Shown one piece after another: positions 1 to 7,159 of a stretch of 33,314 nucleotides of DNA. The first letter of the stretch is position 1, and every line of letters starts with the position of its first letter. Below the pieces are notes generated by a model that was not told the origin of the DNA, did not search any database, and worked only from the letters and a program-made list of their open reading frames with translations. The translations under genes and the position numbers were made by a program. Location: positions 1 to 33,314 of the forward strand of contig JAUYJB010000063.1 of assembly GCA_030688605.1 (NCBI GenBank), given 5' to 3'. This stretch comes from Hyphomicrobiales bacterium. Lineage in GTDB: Bacteria > Pseudomonadota > Alphaproteobacteria > Rhizobiales > NORP267.

Positions 1-30
1 CGGGATATCGGGCGAGCGCCGCAACGAACC

Positions 31-53
31 CGGTGGGCCGATTTGGCCCACCG
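31..53. repeat. perfect 9-bp hairpin, possible terminator
   Basis: CGGTGGGCC (31-39) and GGCCCACCG (45-53) are perfect reverse complements around the 5-base loop GATTT. No clean T-run follows on either strand. The nearest is a short TTCTTTT some 10 bases downstream on the plus strand, so a terminator for a gene off the left edge is possible but not proven. Confidence 0.45.
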
Positions 54-160
54 AAGGCTAAGGTTCTTTTGCGCCGTGGCGGTGTTGCGGCTGTTGGCCG
101 ATGCACCGCATCGCCCGGCGAGCCGCGCCTGGCCACGGCGCAAAATCATCCCGGTCAAAT

Positions 161-194
161 GGTTCCCTATAACCATGAACCGCTCTAGGGAACC
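161..194. repeat. inverted repeat with GCTCTA motif
   Basis: GGTTCCCTA (161-169) and TAGGGAACC (186-194) form a perfect 9-bp stem around a 16-base loop that contains GAACCGCTC. The GGTTCCC and GCTCTA words recur in the small palindrome after hemB (28276-28295) and in the 7111-7159 palindrome, so this looks like a degenerate member of the same intergenic repeat class. Confidence 0.4.
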
Positions 195-258
195 TGTGAG
201 TCGTGAGGGACCGGTCTATATCCGCGGTGTCGCATGAGAGCCAGAGGGGTCCTTTTCC

Positions 259-669
259 TCATATCTTGCCGGCGCCGCCCTCTTTGCCCGTGCCGTCGCG
301 CGCGGCAAGGCGGGAATGCAAGCGCGTCTCGGCCCGGCCGAACTCGTCCAGCATGGCCTCGATGTCGGAGCGTTTCCGGTCGAGCTCGGCGCGGCATTCG
401 CGAATGCGGGCGATGACGTGGCGCAGCGCGCGCTCCTGTTCGGGCTCGCGCCCGCAAAGGTCGAGGATCTCCGCGATCTCCGATAAGGAATAGCCGAGCC
501 GCTTGGCGCGCAGGATCAGCATCAGCCGGGCGCACTCGCGCGGCGGGTAGAGCCGCCGGAGGCCGCGCCGCACCGGGTTGATCAGCCCCTCGCCTTCATA
601 GAAGCGCAGCGTCCGCGTCGAGATGCCGAACTCCCGCGTCAGCTCCCCGATCGTCGACAGATCCTGCAT
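259..669 (-). CDS. MerR family transcriptional regulator
   Basis: A 136-residue DNA-binding regulator. The N-terminus carries the MerR winged helix-turn-helix (residues about 4-70: IGEL..EFGISTRTLRFYE.EGL, then the RR.Y wing), followed by a coiled-coil dimerisation helix rich in Arg, Glu and Leu (about 75-125). It has no cysteine pattern typical of metal-sensing MerR proteins; the single Cys in ILDLCGRE is isolated. The start chosen is the ATG at 669, because GGGGGG lies 6 bases upstream; an in-frame ATG at 687 has no good ribosome site. Among alphaproteobacterial relatives, similar short MerR proteins control acyl-CoA or branched-chain amino acid degradation, but no such genes are adjacent here, so the regulon is unknown. 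It stands alone, 253 bp from the end of the next leftward gene. Confidence 0.85.
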   Translation of the reverse strand: MQDLSTIGELTREFGISTRTLRFYEGEGLINPVRRGLRRLYPPRECARLMLILRAKRLGYSLSEIAEILDLCGREPEQERALRHVIARIRECRAELDRKRSDIEAMLDEFGRAETRLHSRLAARDGTGKEGGAGKI

Positions 670-691
670 GGCATTCCCCCCGGCCATGCCC

Positions 692-718
692 GTTATAGTC
701 CTCTTACGTGAAAGTCAA
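692..718 (-). promoter_or_regulatory. candidate promoter/operator of the MerR gene
   Basis: On the minus strand TTGACT (718-713) is followed after 15 bases by TATAAC (697-692), about 22 bases ahead of the ATG at 669. The spacer carries TTCACGTAAGAG, an imperfect palindrome around ACGT. MerR proteins bind between -35 and -10, so this may be an autoregulatory site. The 15-base spacing is shorter than usual for MerR-controlled promoters, which lowers confidence. Confidence 0.3.
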
Positions 719-861
719 TCGATGTCGAAAAGAGCAGATATTTCCGTCCACTAAATTGCAATCTTCGGACGGGAACCGGCCGTCGCGGCCGCGACCCGCG
801 GACGGCAGATCATGGCCTCGCAGCCTCTGGAAAAGGGCGCAAGAAGACTCTACCTGCGTTC

Positions 862-882
862 CCTCTCCCCGGTGGGGAGAGG
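862..882. repeat. CCTCTCCCC hairpin (interspersed palindrome)
   Basis: CCTCTCCCC (862-870) and GGGGAGAGG (874-882) are perfect complements around a 3-base loop. The element lies downstream of the aminotransferase gene without a T-run. The same CTCTCCC / GGGAGAG theme recurs at 19149-19167, 19196-19220 and, degraded, near 32294, indicating a dispersed intergenic family rather than a gene-specific terminator. Confidence 0.6.
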
Positions 883-921
883 TTCTATCCGCGGTCCTGA
901 TCGCCGTCGTTCCGCAGCCTG

Positions 922-2103
922 CTAAAGCGCTGCCTTGAGCTGCTCGATCACGTAGGCCACCTCCTCGTCGGTGAGATCGCCATAGATCGGCAGCGACAGA
1001 ACCTCGCCGGCCAGACGCTCGGAGACCGGCAGCGCCTCGCCGCCATTGACCCACGGCGCGAAGGCGGCGTGGCGGTGCAAGGGGGTCGAGTAGAACAGGC
1101 CGGTACCGACGCCGGCATCGGCAAGGCGGGTGCGGACACCGTCGCGGTCGGCAACCCGCAGCGTATAGAGCGCCCAGGTGCTCTCGTAACCGGGCGGCAC
1201 CGTCGGCGTGATGACGTCGTCGGAAAGGGCTTCCGTGTACATGGCGGCGATGCGCCGGCGCGCATCGAGCTCGTCGGGGAAATCCTCGAGCTTGACCAGC
1301 AGCACCGCCGCCTGCAGCGTGTCGAGCCGCCCGGTCATGCCCAGCCGCAGCGCCTCGTCGCCGGAGCCGAGACGGCCGTGGGTGCGGATCAACCGCACCT
1401 CGGCGGCCAGATTGTCGTCGTCGGTGAACAGCGCGCCGCCGTCGCCGAAGCCGCCGAGCACCTTGGTCGGATAGAAGCTGGTCGCGGTGATCGGCGCCAG
1501 GGTGCCGACGGCGGGTCCGCCAGCAACCGCGCCGAAGCTCTGCGCCGCGTCGGCGATCACCGTCATGCCATAGCGCCCGGCGACGGCGCCGACCGCGGTG
1601 TAGTCGGCCGGCAGCCCGTAAAGGTCGACCGGCATGACCGCCTTCGGCTTCAGCTTGCCGGAGGCGGTGACGGCGGAGGCCACGCGCTCCAGGTCCGCCG
1701 GATCGATGTTGAAGGTCGCGGCATCGACATCGACGAAGATCGGCGTGGCGCCGATCGCGGCCACCGCGCCGGCCGTCGCCGAAAAGGTGAAGGCGGGCAC
1801 GAACACCGCATCCCCCGGCCCCGCGCCGAGCGCCATCAGCGCCATGATCAGCGCGTCGCGCCCGGCCGAGACGGCGATGGCGTGGCGCGCGCCGCAATAG
1901 GCGGCGAGCGATTCCTCCAGCTCGTCGACCTCCGGGCCGAGCACGAACTGGCAGTGGCGCAGGACGTTGTCCATCCGCGCCCTGATGCGGGCATGCGTGC
2001 GCGGCTCCTGGCGCTTGAGATCAAAAAGGGGGACGGTCCTTGCCTGACGCGGCGCCTGCTTGCGCGCGCGCCTTTGCGACGTAGCGACACTCAATTCATT
2101 CAT
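922..2103 (-). CDS. DegT/DnrJ/EryC1/StrS-family PLP sugar aminotransferase
   Basis: A 393-residue pyridoxal-phosphate enzyme of the DegT/DnrJ/EryC1/StrS family, which transfers an amino group (usually from glutamate) to a keto sugar nucleotide. Visible landmarks are the N-terminal PLFDLK motif (25-30), the cofactor-phosphate region near SAGRDALIMA (79-88), the PLP-ring Asp in IADAAQSFGA (Asp185), and the Schiff-base Lys in SFYPTKVLGG (Lys214), followed by GDGGALFT. The first 20 residues are a basic extension before the conserved fold. The ATG overlaps the stop of the upstream oxidoreductase by 4 bases (ATGA), so the two are co-translated. With that partner, 3-amination of a UDP-N-acetyl sugar (GnnB-like) is the most likely role. 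The exact substrate is inference; perosamine-type or other amino-sugar synthases cannot be excluded. Confidence 0.9.
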   Translation of the reverse strand: MNELSVATSQRRARKQAPRQARTVPLFDLKRQEPRTHARIRARMDNVLRHCQFVLGPEVDELEESLAAYCGARHAIAVSAGRDALIMALMALGAGPGDAVFVPAFTFSATAGAVAAIGATPIFVDVDAATFNIDPADLERVASAVTASGKLKPKAVMPVDLYGLPADYTAVGAVAGRYGMTVIADAAQSFGAVAGGPAVGTLAPITATSFYPTKVLGGFGDGGALFTDDDNLAAEVRLIRTHGRLGSGDEALRLGMTGRLDTLQAAVLLVKLEDFPDELDARRRIAAMYTEALSDDVITPTVPPGYESTWALYTLRVADRDGVRTRLADAGVGTGLFYSTPLHRHAAFAPWVNGGEALPVSERLAGEVLSLPIYGDLTDEEVAYVIEQLKAAL

Positions 2104-3071
2104 ACGACCAACTCGGCTTCGATACGACGGCGATGGGCGCGCAGGGTTTCCGTGATCATGTTCGCCACCCGCAAGGCGTCACGCCCCACCCTGCCGTCAA
2201 CTGTTGGCACACGGCCGCTGCGAACGCAATCGAGGAATTCGGATATCTCGTTGAAGAGACTGTCTTCCTTGGAAATATTCCAAGATTTGGCGGCAACCGC
2301 GGCGGCTCCCTGCCGCGCCGGGTCGCCGATGCGCCGATGCAGCACAATGCTGCTTGAGTCGAAATCGCACACGACATAGCTGTCCGGCTGGAACACCCGC
2401 ATGCGCCGCTCGGTCGTTTCGGCGACTCGGCTGGCGGTGACGTTGGCGACGGCGCCACTGGCAAACTCGATGCGGGCATTGGCGATGTCCTCGCCCGGGT
2501 TGAGGACCGGAACGCCGACGGCGTGGACCGAGACGATCTTCGATGCCGCAAGCCCGAGGATGATGTCGATGTCGTGGATCATCAGGTCGAGGACGACGTC
2601 GACATCCGTCGCGCGCGGCCGGAACGGCGAGATGCGGGTGGCCTCGATATAAAGCGGCTTGGTCACCTTGGCGGCAAGCGCGCGATAGACGGCCGAGAAA
2701 CGCTCGATATGCCCGACCTGAAGCACCAGGCCGCGCTCCCTGGCGCAATCGATCAGCGCCTCGGCCCGCTCCACCGTGTCGGTGATCGGCTTTTCCACCA
2801 GAACGTGAATGCCGGCGGACAGTAGCGCGTGGCCGACCTCGAAATGCAGGGAGGTCGGCACCGCGACGGAGACGAGATCGACGCGGCCGATCAGGTCGCG
2901 ATAGTCGGTGAGCGCTTCGCCGCCATATTGCTTCGCCGCCGCCTTGGCGCGGCTTTCGTCGATATCGACGAGCGCGGCCAGCGTCGCGTCCGGGTGCGCC
3001 GCGTAATGCTTGGCGTGAAACTTGCCGAAATAGCCGAGCCCGACGACGCCGGCGCGAAGTCCCCCAGTCAT
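2100..3071 (-). CDS. Gfo/Idh/MocA-family NAD(P)-dependent sugar oxidoreductase
   Basis: A 323-residue dehydrogenase. The Rossmann fingerprint GVVGLGYFGKFHA (8-20) binds NAD(P), the EKP motif with catalytic Lys94 is present, and a D-x3-H pair (Asp162, His166) sits in the segment DVDVVLDLMIHDIDII (156-171). That segment is what I recall from the UDP-GlcNAc 3-dehydrogenase (GnnA-like) branch, which makes the 3-keto sugar used by a DegT aminotransferase. The next gene is exactly such an aminotransferase, overlapping by 4 bases. The pair would supply UDP-2-acetamido-3-amino-glucose for lipid A with amide-linked acyl chains, known from several rhizobial groups. The family assignment is firm; the pathway is inferred from motif memory and context. 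The ATG at 3071 gives the complete fold. Confidence 0.9.
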   Translation of the reverse strand: MTGGLRAGVVGLGYFGKFHAKHYAAHPDATLAALVDIDESRAKAAAKQYGGEALTDYRDLIGRVDLVSVAVPTSLHFEVGHALLSAGIHVLVEKPITDTVERAEALIDCARERGLVLQVGHIERFSAVYRALAAKVTKPLYIEATRISPFRPRATDVDVVLDLMIHDIDIILGLAASKIVSVHAVGVPVLNPGEDIANARIEFASGAVANVTASRVAETTERRMRVFQPDSYVVCDFDSSSIVLHRRIGDPARQGAAAVAAKSWNISKEDSLFNEISEFLDCVRSGRVPTVDGRVGRDALRVANMITETLRAHRRRIEAELVV

Positions 3072-3160
3072 GGGTTAGTCATGGCACTTTCGGGTCGGCG
3101 AAGCAAGAGCCGCACCGGCGGAGCAAAAGAGCCGCAAAATCAATGACATCATGGTTTGCT

Positions 3161-4558
3161 TCAGGCAAGCCCGAACCACCAGGCGGCGAGGCCGAGAAAG
3201 GCGAAGAAGCCGACCACGTCGGTGACCGTCGTCACGAACACGCCGGAGGCCACCGCGGGATCGAGCTTCAGCCTTTGCAGGCCGACCGGGATGAGGATCC
3301 CGAACAGCCCGGCCGCCAGCATGTTGACGACCATCGCCACCGCCATGACGCCGCCGAGCTGGGCATTGTCGAACCACAGGCCGGCAACCGACCCGATAAT
3401 GACGGCGAACATGCAGCCATTGAGGAAACCGACCAGGGTCTCGCGGGTGATGACGCGCTTGACCTTGAAGCGGGCAAGCTCGCCGGTGGCGATCGCCCGC
3501 ACCGCCACGGTCATGGTCTGGGTGCCGGCGTTGCCGCCCATCGAGGCGACGATCGGCATCAGCACCGCCAGCGCCACCATCTGGGTGATGCTGGCGTCGA
3601 ACAGGCTGATGACCCAGGAAGCCAGAATGGCGGTGCCGAGATTGACCAGGAGCCAGACGAAGCGGCTCTTGGTCGCCGTCAGCACCGTGTCGGAGATTTC
3701 CTCGTCGCCGACGCCGCCGAGCCGGCGGATGTCCTCGTCCGCCTCCTCCTCGATGACGTCGATGATGTCGTCGACCGTGATCACGCCGACCAGGCGGCCG
3801 GATTCGTCGACCACCGCCGCCGACACCAGATCGTAGCGCTCGAAGGTGCGCGCCACCTCCTCCTGGTCGTCGGTGGCTTTGACCGTATAGATCTCCGGCT
3901 TCATGATCGCCTGCATCGCCACCGGCCGCTTGGCCCGCAGGAGGTGATTGAGGGACACGGTGCCGAGCGGCCGGAACGCCGGGTCGATCACGAAGATCTC
4001 GTAGAAATCGTCCGGAAGATCGTCGGAATCCCGCATATAGTCGATGGTCTGTCCCACCGTCCAGAAGGGCGGCACGGCGATGAACTCGCTCTGCATGCGC
4101 CGCCCGGCGGTCTCTTCCGGGAACTCCAGGCCGCGCCTGAGCGTCGCCCGCTCGGTCGCCGGGATGCGGGCGAGGATGTCCTTCTGCTCGCTCTCTTCGA
4201 GATCCTGGAGGATGTGGATCGCATCGTCGGTGTCGAGGTCGCGCACGCCTTCCGCAACCGCTTCGTTTGGCAGGATTTCGAGGATCTCGTCGCGGACGCT
4301 GTCGTCGACCTCGGTCAGCGCCAGAAAGTCGAACTCCGGCCCCAGCAACTGGACCATCAGGTTGCGCTGCTCGGGCCTGAGCGCCTCCAGCACGTCGGCA
4401 AGGTCGGCCTCGTGCAGCGGCTGGGCGAGCGCCGCCAGCGCCTCGCGGTCGCCGGCTTCGACCGCGGCGCTAACACGCTCCAGGAATGCCGGCGCGATAT
4501 GACCGTCCTCGGCGCGTACGGCCAGGGCCAGGTCCTCGCTGGTCACGGTTTCCTGCAC
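3161..4558 (-). CDS. mgtE: magnesium transporter/channel MgtE
   Basis: A 465-residue inner-membrane Mg2+ channel with the standard order: cytosolic MgtE_N superhelix (about 30-155), a CBS pair (about 160-275) that gates the pore by sensing Mg2+, an amphipathic plug helix (about 280-300), then five membrane segments (300-465). The signature PIVASMGGNAGTQT (335-348) and the pore-side DPAVASGVFVTTVTDVVG (433-450), with the selectivity-linked Asp447, are intact. Translation starts at a GTG (4558) with GGGAG 7 bases upstream. Length is normal for the family. It is a lone transcription unit: 89 bp separate its stop from the oxidoreductase start, and the upstream 154 bp show no M-box riboswitch that I can recognise. 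Regulation is probably at protein level through the CBS domain. Confidence 0.95.
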   Translation of the reverse strand: MQETVTSEDLALAVRAEDGHIAPAFLERVSAAVEAGDREALAALAQPLHEADLADVLEALRPEQRNLMVQLLGPEFDFLALTEVDDSVRDEILEILPNEAVAEGVRDLDTDDAIHILQDLEESEQKDILARIPATERATLRRGLEFPEETAGRRMQSEFIAVPPFWTVGQTIDYMRDSDDLPDDFYEIFVIDPAFRPLGTVSLNHLLRAKRPVAMQAIMKPEIYTVKATDDQEEVARTFERYDLVSAAVVDESGRLVGVITVDDIIDVIEEEADEDIRRLGGVGDEEISDTVLTATKSRFVWLLVNLGTAILASWVISLFDASITQMVALAVLMPIVASMGGNAGTQTMTVAVRAIATGELARFKVKRVITRETLVGFLNGCMFAVIIGSVAGLWFDNAQLGGVMAVAMVVNMLAAGLFGILIPVGLQRLKLDPAVASGVFVTTVTDVVGFFAFLGLAAWWFGLA

Positions 4559-4745
4559 GGCAAATCTCCCGTTCGCGGGTCGCGGCGGCGTCGCGTGGCA
4601 CTACATGTATGCGAATCTCCGCGCGCGCAACAGCGCTGCCCATTATTCCGCATTTTAATAAAGGTTAACGCTTGTGCCGGAGCGCCAATCGCGCTTCAAT
4701 GGCTGAGCGGCGGTGGGGTTTTTTCCGCACGTGGGAGTACTACCG

Positions 4746-5723
4746 TTGAGTCGGCTGGCGTTCAGTTTCAGCCTGGTTGTTGCGTGTGCCAGCGTGACAT
4801 TCCTGAGCGTTCCGGAGGCCGTGGCGGCCTGCCGAGCGAAGGCGCTTGGCGTTTCCCGAACCCTCGAAATCGATGCCAGCCCCGGCCTGCTGGTCGGCTC
4901 CATGCACTATGGCAAGCGCTTGGCGCTGAAGCCCAAAGAGGTGGTGCTGACCTTCGACGACGGTCCGCTTTCCGGGCCGACCGATCGTGTCCTCAAGGCG
5001 CTTGCCGCCGAATGCGTCAAGGCGACCTTCTTCATGGTCGGCTTGATGGCGGATGCCTATCCGGCGCTGGTGCGGAAGGTCGCGGCGGCCGGGCACACCA
5101 TTGCCACGCACAGCAACACGCATCCCCGCGGCATGACCAGCCTGGAGCTGGCGGTCGCCGAGCGGGACATCGAGCGCGGCTTTCAGCGGATCTCCGCCGC
5201 GCTCGGCGAAGCCAGCGAGCCGGCCCCCTTCTTCCGCTATCCGGGCCTCGCGCCCTCCCCCGCGCTCGACACCTTTCTCCTCGGCAACGGCATCGCCACG
5301 TTCAGCGCCGACATCGTCGGCGACGACTGGCACGACATTTCCTCCTCGCAGATCCTGTCACGGGTGTTGCACCGGCTCGACCATCAGGGCCGCGGCATCA
5401 TTCTGCTGCACGACATCAAGCCGAGGACCGCGCTGATGATCCCGCGCCTGCTCAGGGCATTGAAGTCGCGCGGCTACAAGATCGTGCACCTGGTGCCGAG
5501 ACGCGAGGGCTTCGAGGTCAGCCTGCGCAGCGCCGTTTACAAACCCGACGAGGACGACGCGCCGGCCGCATCCATCGAGCCGGCCAAATCCGTCGAGACG
5601 GTGATGTCCGACGCGCCGGCCGCATCCATCGAGCCGGCCAAATCCGTCGAGCCGGTCAAGCCTTTCGAGCCGGCCATATCGGTCGAAACGGCCAAATCCA
5701 TCGAGACGGCCCGGGCCCCATAG
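4746..5723 (+). CDS. secreted polysaccharide deacetylase (NodB domain) with repeat tail
   Basis: A 325-residue exported NodB/CE4-type deacetylase that removes N- or O-acetyl groups from a glycan, probably peptidoglycan or surface polysaccharide. I chose the TTG at 4746 because GGGAG lies 8 bases upstream and it yields a clean signal peptide (SRLAFSFSLVVACAS... ending near VPEAVAAC); a GTG at 4713 would add 11 residues with a poor ribosome site. Catalytic features: TFDDGP (Asp71, Asp72) and the metal ligands His122 and His126 in THSNTH, then RYPGLAPS and the late LLHDIKP motif. After residue about 270 the enzyme fold ends and a low-complexity tail begins (repeating SIEPAKSVE-like units), encoded by a 42-bp direct repeat. 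The tail is probably a disordered periplasmic extension. The true substrate is unknown. Confidence 0.88.
   Translation: MSRLAFSFSLVVACASVTFLSVPEAVAACRAKALGVSRTLEIDASPGLLVGSMHYGKRLALKPKEVVLTFDDGPLSGPTDRVLKALAAECVKATFFMVGLMADAYPALVRKVAAAGHTIATHSNTHPRGMTSLELAVAERDIERGFQRISAALGEASEPAPFFRYPGLAPSPALDTFLLGNGIATFSADIVGDDWHDISSSQILSRVLHRLDHQGRGIILLHDIKPRTALMIPRLLRALKSRGYKIVHLVPRREGFEVSLRSAVYKPDEDDAPAASIEPAKSVETVMSDAPAASIEPAKSVEPVKPFEPAISVETAKSIETARAP
5556..5651 (+). repeat. 42-bp direct repeat, 54-bp period, in the deacetylase tail
   Basis: Two identical 42-base copies (5556-5597 and 5610-5651) encode DAPAASIEPAKSVE twice, separated by 12 bases, giving an in-frame 18-codon period. Shorter degenerate units (FEPAISVE, TAKSIET) continue to the stop codon. 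Exact nucleotide identity, including third positions, implies recent duplication or gene conversion. Confidence 0.9.
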
Positions 5724-5810
5724 AGCCCTCACAATAAAGCTGCGCCTGATTAGAGCTTACCCGGGTCTGACCTGCCGGCGTAGGCGAGATGAATCATCCA
5801 ATGAAAAGGG

Positions 5811-5897
5811 TGGTGCGGACGAGAAGACTCGAACTTCCACGGGGTCTCCCCCACAGCGACCTCAACGCTGCGCGTCTACCAGTTCCGCCACGTCCGC
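5811..5897 (-). tRNA. tRNA-Leu (anticodon GAG)
   Basis: An 87-base class II tRNA on the minus strand. The acceptor begins GCGGACG (from 5897) and pairs with CGTCCGC near the 3' end; CCA is encoded (5813-5811). The D-arm reads TGGCGGAACTGGTAGACGC, typical of tRNA-Leu. The anticodon stem CAGCG/CGCTG encloses loop TTGAGGT, giving anticodon GAG (reads CUC/CUU). A long variable arm and GTTCGAGTC in the T-arm complete the fold. It lies between the deacetylase and lipB, opposite to both. Confidence 0.95.
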
Positions 5898-6061
5898 AAG
5901 CTTTCCGGCGCATCGCGCCGGGGCGCTGGTCACTTAGCAAAAGCCGCCGTCAAGGACAAGGCCCGCACCGGCGGCGAACGCCGAACCCGACCTGCGCGAC
6001 GCCAAATGCGCGCAACCCTATATAATGGACGTCGTCAATCATTCCATGCAGCGGCAAGGCC

Positions 6062-6802
6062 ATGATCGCCGTCCCGGACAAAAATTTGCGGAAGCCGTCC
6101 GCCGGCGCCCCACCGGTCGAGTGGGTGGTTTCCGCGCAGCCGGTGGATTATGCCGCCGCGCTCGCGGCCATGGAGGCCCGCGTCGATGCCATCGCCGCCG
6201 GCCATGGGCGCGAACGCGTCTGGCTCCTCGAACATCCGCCGGTCTACACCGCGGGCACCAGTGCAAGACCCGAGGACCTGATCGCGCCGGGGCGTTTCCC
6301 GGTGCATCGGGTCGGCCGCGGCGGCCAGTACACCTATCACGGGCCGGGCCAGCGGGTTGCCTATGTGATGCTCGGCCTCAAGTCGCGCGGCGGCGATGTG
6401 CGGGCTTTCGTCACAGCGCTCGAGGAATGGCTGATCGCGACGCTTGCGCAATTCGGCGTCGGCGCGGAGCGGCGCGCGGGCCGGGTCGGCGTGTGGGTCG
6501 TCCGGCCCGACAAGGGGGAAGGCGCGGAGGACAAGATCGCCGCCATCGGCATCCGCCTGCGCCGCTGGGTCAGCTTTCACGGCGTCAGCCTCAATGTCGC
6601 GCCCGATCTCGAGCATTATTCCGGCATCGTGCCCTGCGGCGTCAGCGAGCATGGCATCACCAGCCTCGCCGACCTCGGCGTGGCGGCAAGCATGGCGGAG
6701 GTCGACGCGGCCTTGCGCCGCGCCTTCGAGCGCGTCTTCGGCGCAACACAGCTCACACGGTCGGAAGAACCTGAAATGGCGGCGGCGGCAGATCGCCGCT
6801 GA
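6062..6802 (+). CDS. lipB: octanoyl-[acyl-carrier-protein]:protein octanoyltransferase LipB
   Basis: A 246-residue cytosolic enzyme that moves octanoate from acyl carrier protein to the lipoyl domains of 2-oxoacid dehydrogenases and the glycine cleavage H protein; LipA then inserts sulfur. The family core is clear: [16 protein letters not shown] (52-67), the substrate-pocket segment [15 protein letters not shown] (83-97), catalytic Lys158 in DKIAAIGIR and catalytic Cys192 in GIVPCGV, followed by GITSL. An insertion around 143-155 ([13 protein letters not shown]) precedes the Lys, as is common in rhizobial LipB. The last 50 bases overlap the 3' end of the convergent acylphosphatase gene. The ATG at 6062 is the first in frame with the conserved N-terminus. 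Confidence 0.95.
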   Translation: MIAVPDKNLRKPSAGAPPVEWVVSAQPVDYAAALAAMEARVDAIAAGHGRERVWLLEHPPVYTAGTSARPEDLIAPGRFPVHRVGRGGQYTYHGPGQRVAYVMLGLKSRGGDVRAFVTALEEWLIATLAQFGVGAERRAGRVGVWVVRPDKGEGAEDKIAAIGIRLRRWVSFHGVSLNVAPDLEHYSGIVPCGVSEHGITSLADLGVAASMAEVDAALRRAFERVFGATQLTRSEEPEMAAAADRR

Positions 6803-7031
6803 ACGGTTCCGCCCGCACATCGGTCACGCGCGCCGCCGGCGGCCCCGCGGCGCAAAGCCCGACCATCCTGTCGACCGCCTCGGCAGGTCCGCAAAACAGC
6901 GCCTCGACGCTGCCGTCGCGGCGGTTGCGCACCCAGCCGGTCAGGCCCAGGCCCCCTGCCGCGCGCTCCGTCCAGGCGCGGTAGGCGACCCCCTGCACCA
7001 TGCCCTCGATCTCGACGCGAACGGCCTTCAC
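6753..7031 (-). CDS. acyP: acylphosphatase
   Basis: A 92-residue small alpha/beta hydrolase that cleaves carboxyl-phosphate bonds in acylphosphates. The phosphate-binding loop is VQGVAYRAW with catalytic Arg18, and catalytic Asn36 lies in [13 protein letters not shown]. Length matches the family exactly when translation starts at the GTG at 7031 (AGGGG upstream). The open frame extends further upstream to 7142 but runs through palindromic repeats and is lysine-rich non-family sequence, so I reject the longer start. It follows pccA in the same direction, 127 bp away, and its last 50 bases overlap lipB on the other strand, so the two convergent mRNAs are complementary at their 3' ends. Confidence 0.88.
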   Translation of the reverse strand: MKAVRVEIEGMVQGVAYRAWTERAAGGLGLTGWVRNRRDGSVEALFCGPAEAVDRMVGLCAAGPPAARVTDVRAEPFSGDLPPPPFQVLPTV

Positions 7032-7059
7032 CCGATCCGCCCCTTTCGCGTTTTTTCCC

Positions 7060-7097
7060 AGAGCGAATTCCGTTCCAGTTGGTTCGGATTTTGCTCT
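7060..7097. repeat. imperfect intergenic palindrome
   Basis: AGAGCGAATTCCGTTCC and GGTTCGGATTTTGCTCT form an imperfect inverted repeat (13 of 17 positions complementary, 4-base loop) between acylphosphatase and pccA. The layout (AGAGC at one end, GCTCT at the other, a TTCCG/CGGAA core) is that of an intergenic palindrome common in rhizobial genomes. It is followed after 13 bases by a second, different palindrome. Confidence 0.7.
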
Positions 7098-7110
7098 TGT
7101 CTTTTTGTTT

Positions 7111-7159
7111 GAGCATGTTCTTTTCGCAAAACCGGTTCCCACTTTTGCGGAACATGCTC
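7111..7159. repeat. 49-bp intergenic palindrome whose end supplies the pccA stop
   Basis: GAGCATGTTC (7111-7120) is the perfect complement of GAACATGCTC (7150-7159), and inside it CGCAAAA (7125-7131) pairs perfectly with TTTTGCG (7143-7149) around ACCGGTTCCCAC. The right end continues as TA, so read leftward the element opens TAGAGC and its TAG is the pccA stop codon (7161-7159). This matches the well-known rhizobial GAGCATG...CATGCTC interspersed palindromes. RNA from pccA would fold this hairpin immediately after translation ends. Confidence 0.8.

Larger units (their letters stand above)
1..258. other. left-edge non-coding stretch with two hairpins
   Basis: I recognise no gene here. A frame open from the left edge ends at a TAA at 59-61 and could be the last 19 codons of an off-window gene, but the peptide matches nothing I know. 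Another frame stays open to 237 but gives an arginine-rich peptide typical of GC-rich noise. Two perfect inverted repeats lie inside (31-53 and 161-194, listed separately). The stretch ends at the stop codon of the leftward MerR gene. Confidence 0.5.

Noticed and set aside
43..237. 64-codon frame near the left edge
   Set aside because: It begins inside a perfect hairpin, is Arg/Pro/Ala-rich, has no ribosome site and matches no family.
4559..4712. possible Mg2+-sensing M-box leader of mgtE
   Set aside because: The region is only 154 bp, shared with the divergent deacetylase gene, and shows none of the M-box helices I know.
3143..5737. 864-codon plus-strand open frame antisense to mgtE and running through the deacetylase
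   Set aside because: Composition is dominated by His, Arg, Gly, Asp and Gln, the signature of the complement of GC-rich codons; mgtE and the deacetylase in other frames have intact family motifs.
5721..5758. TAGAGC at the deacetylase stop as a third palindrome-donated stop codon
   Set aside because: TAGAGC occurs at 5721 and 5751 as a direct, not inverted, repeat; there is no complementary GCTCTA end, so no palindrome.
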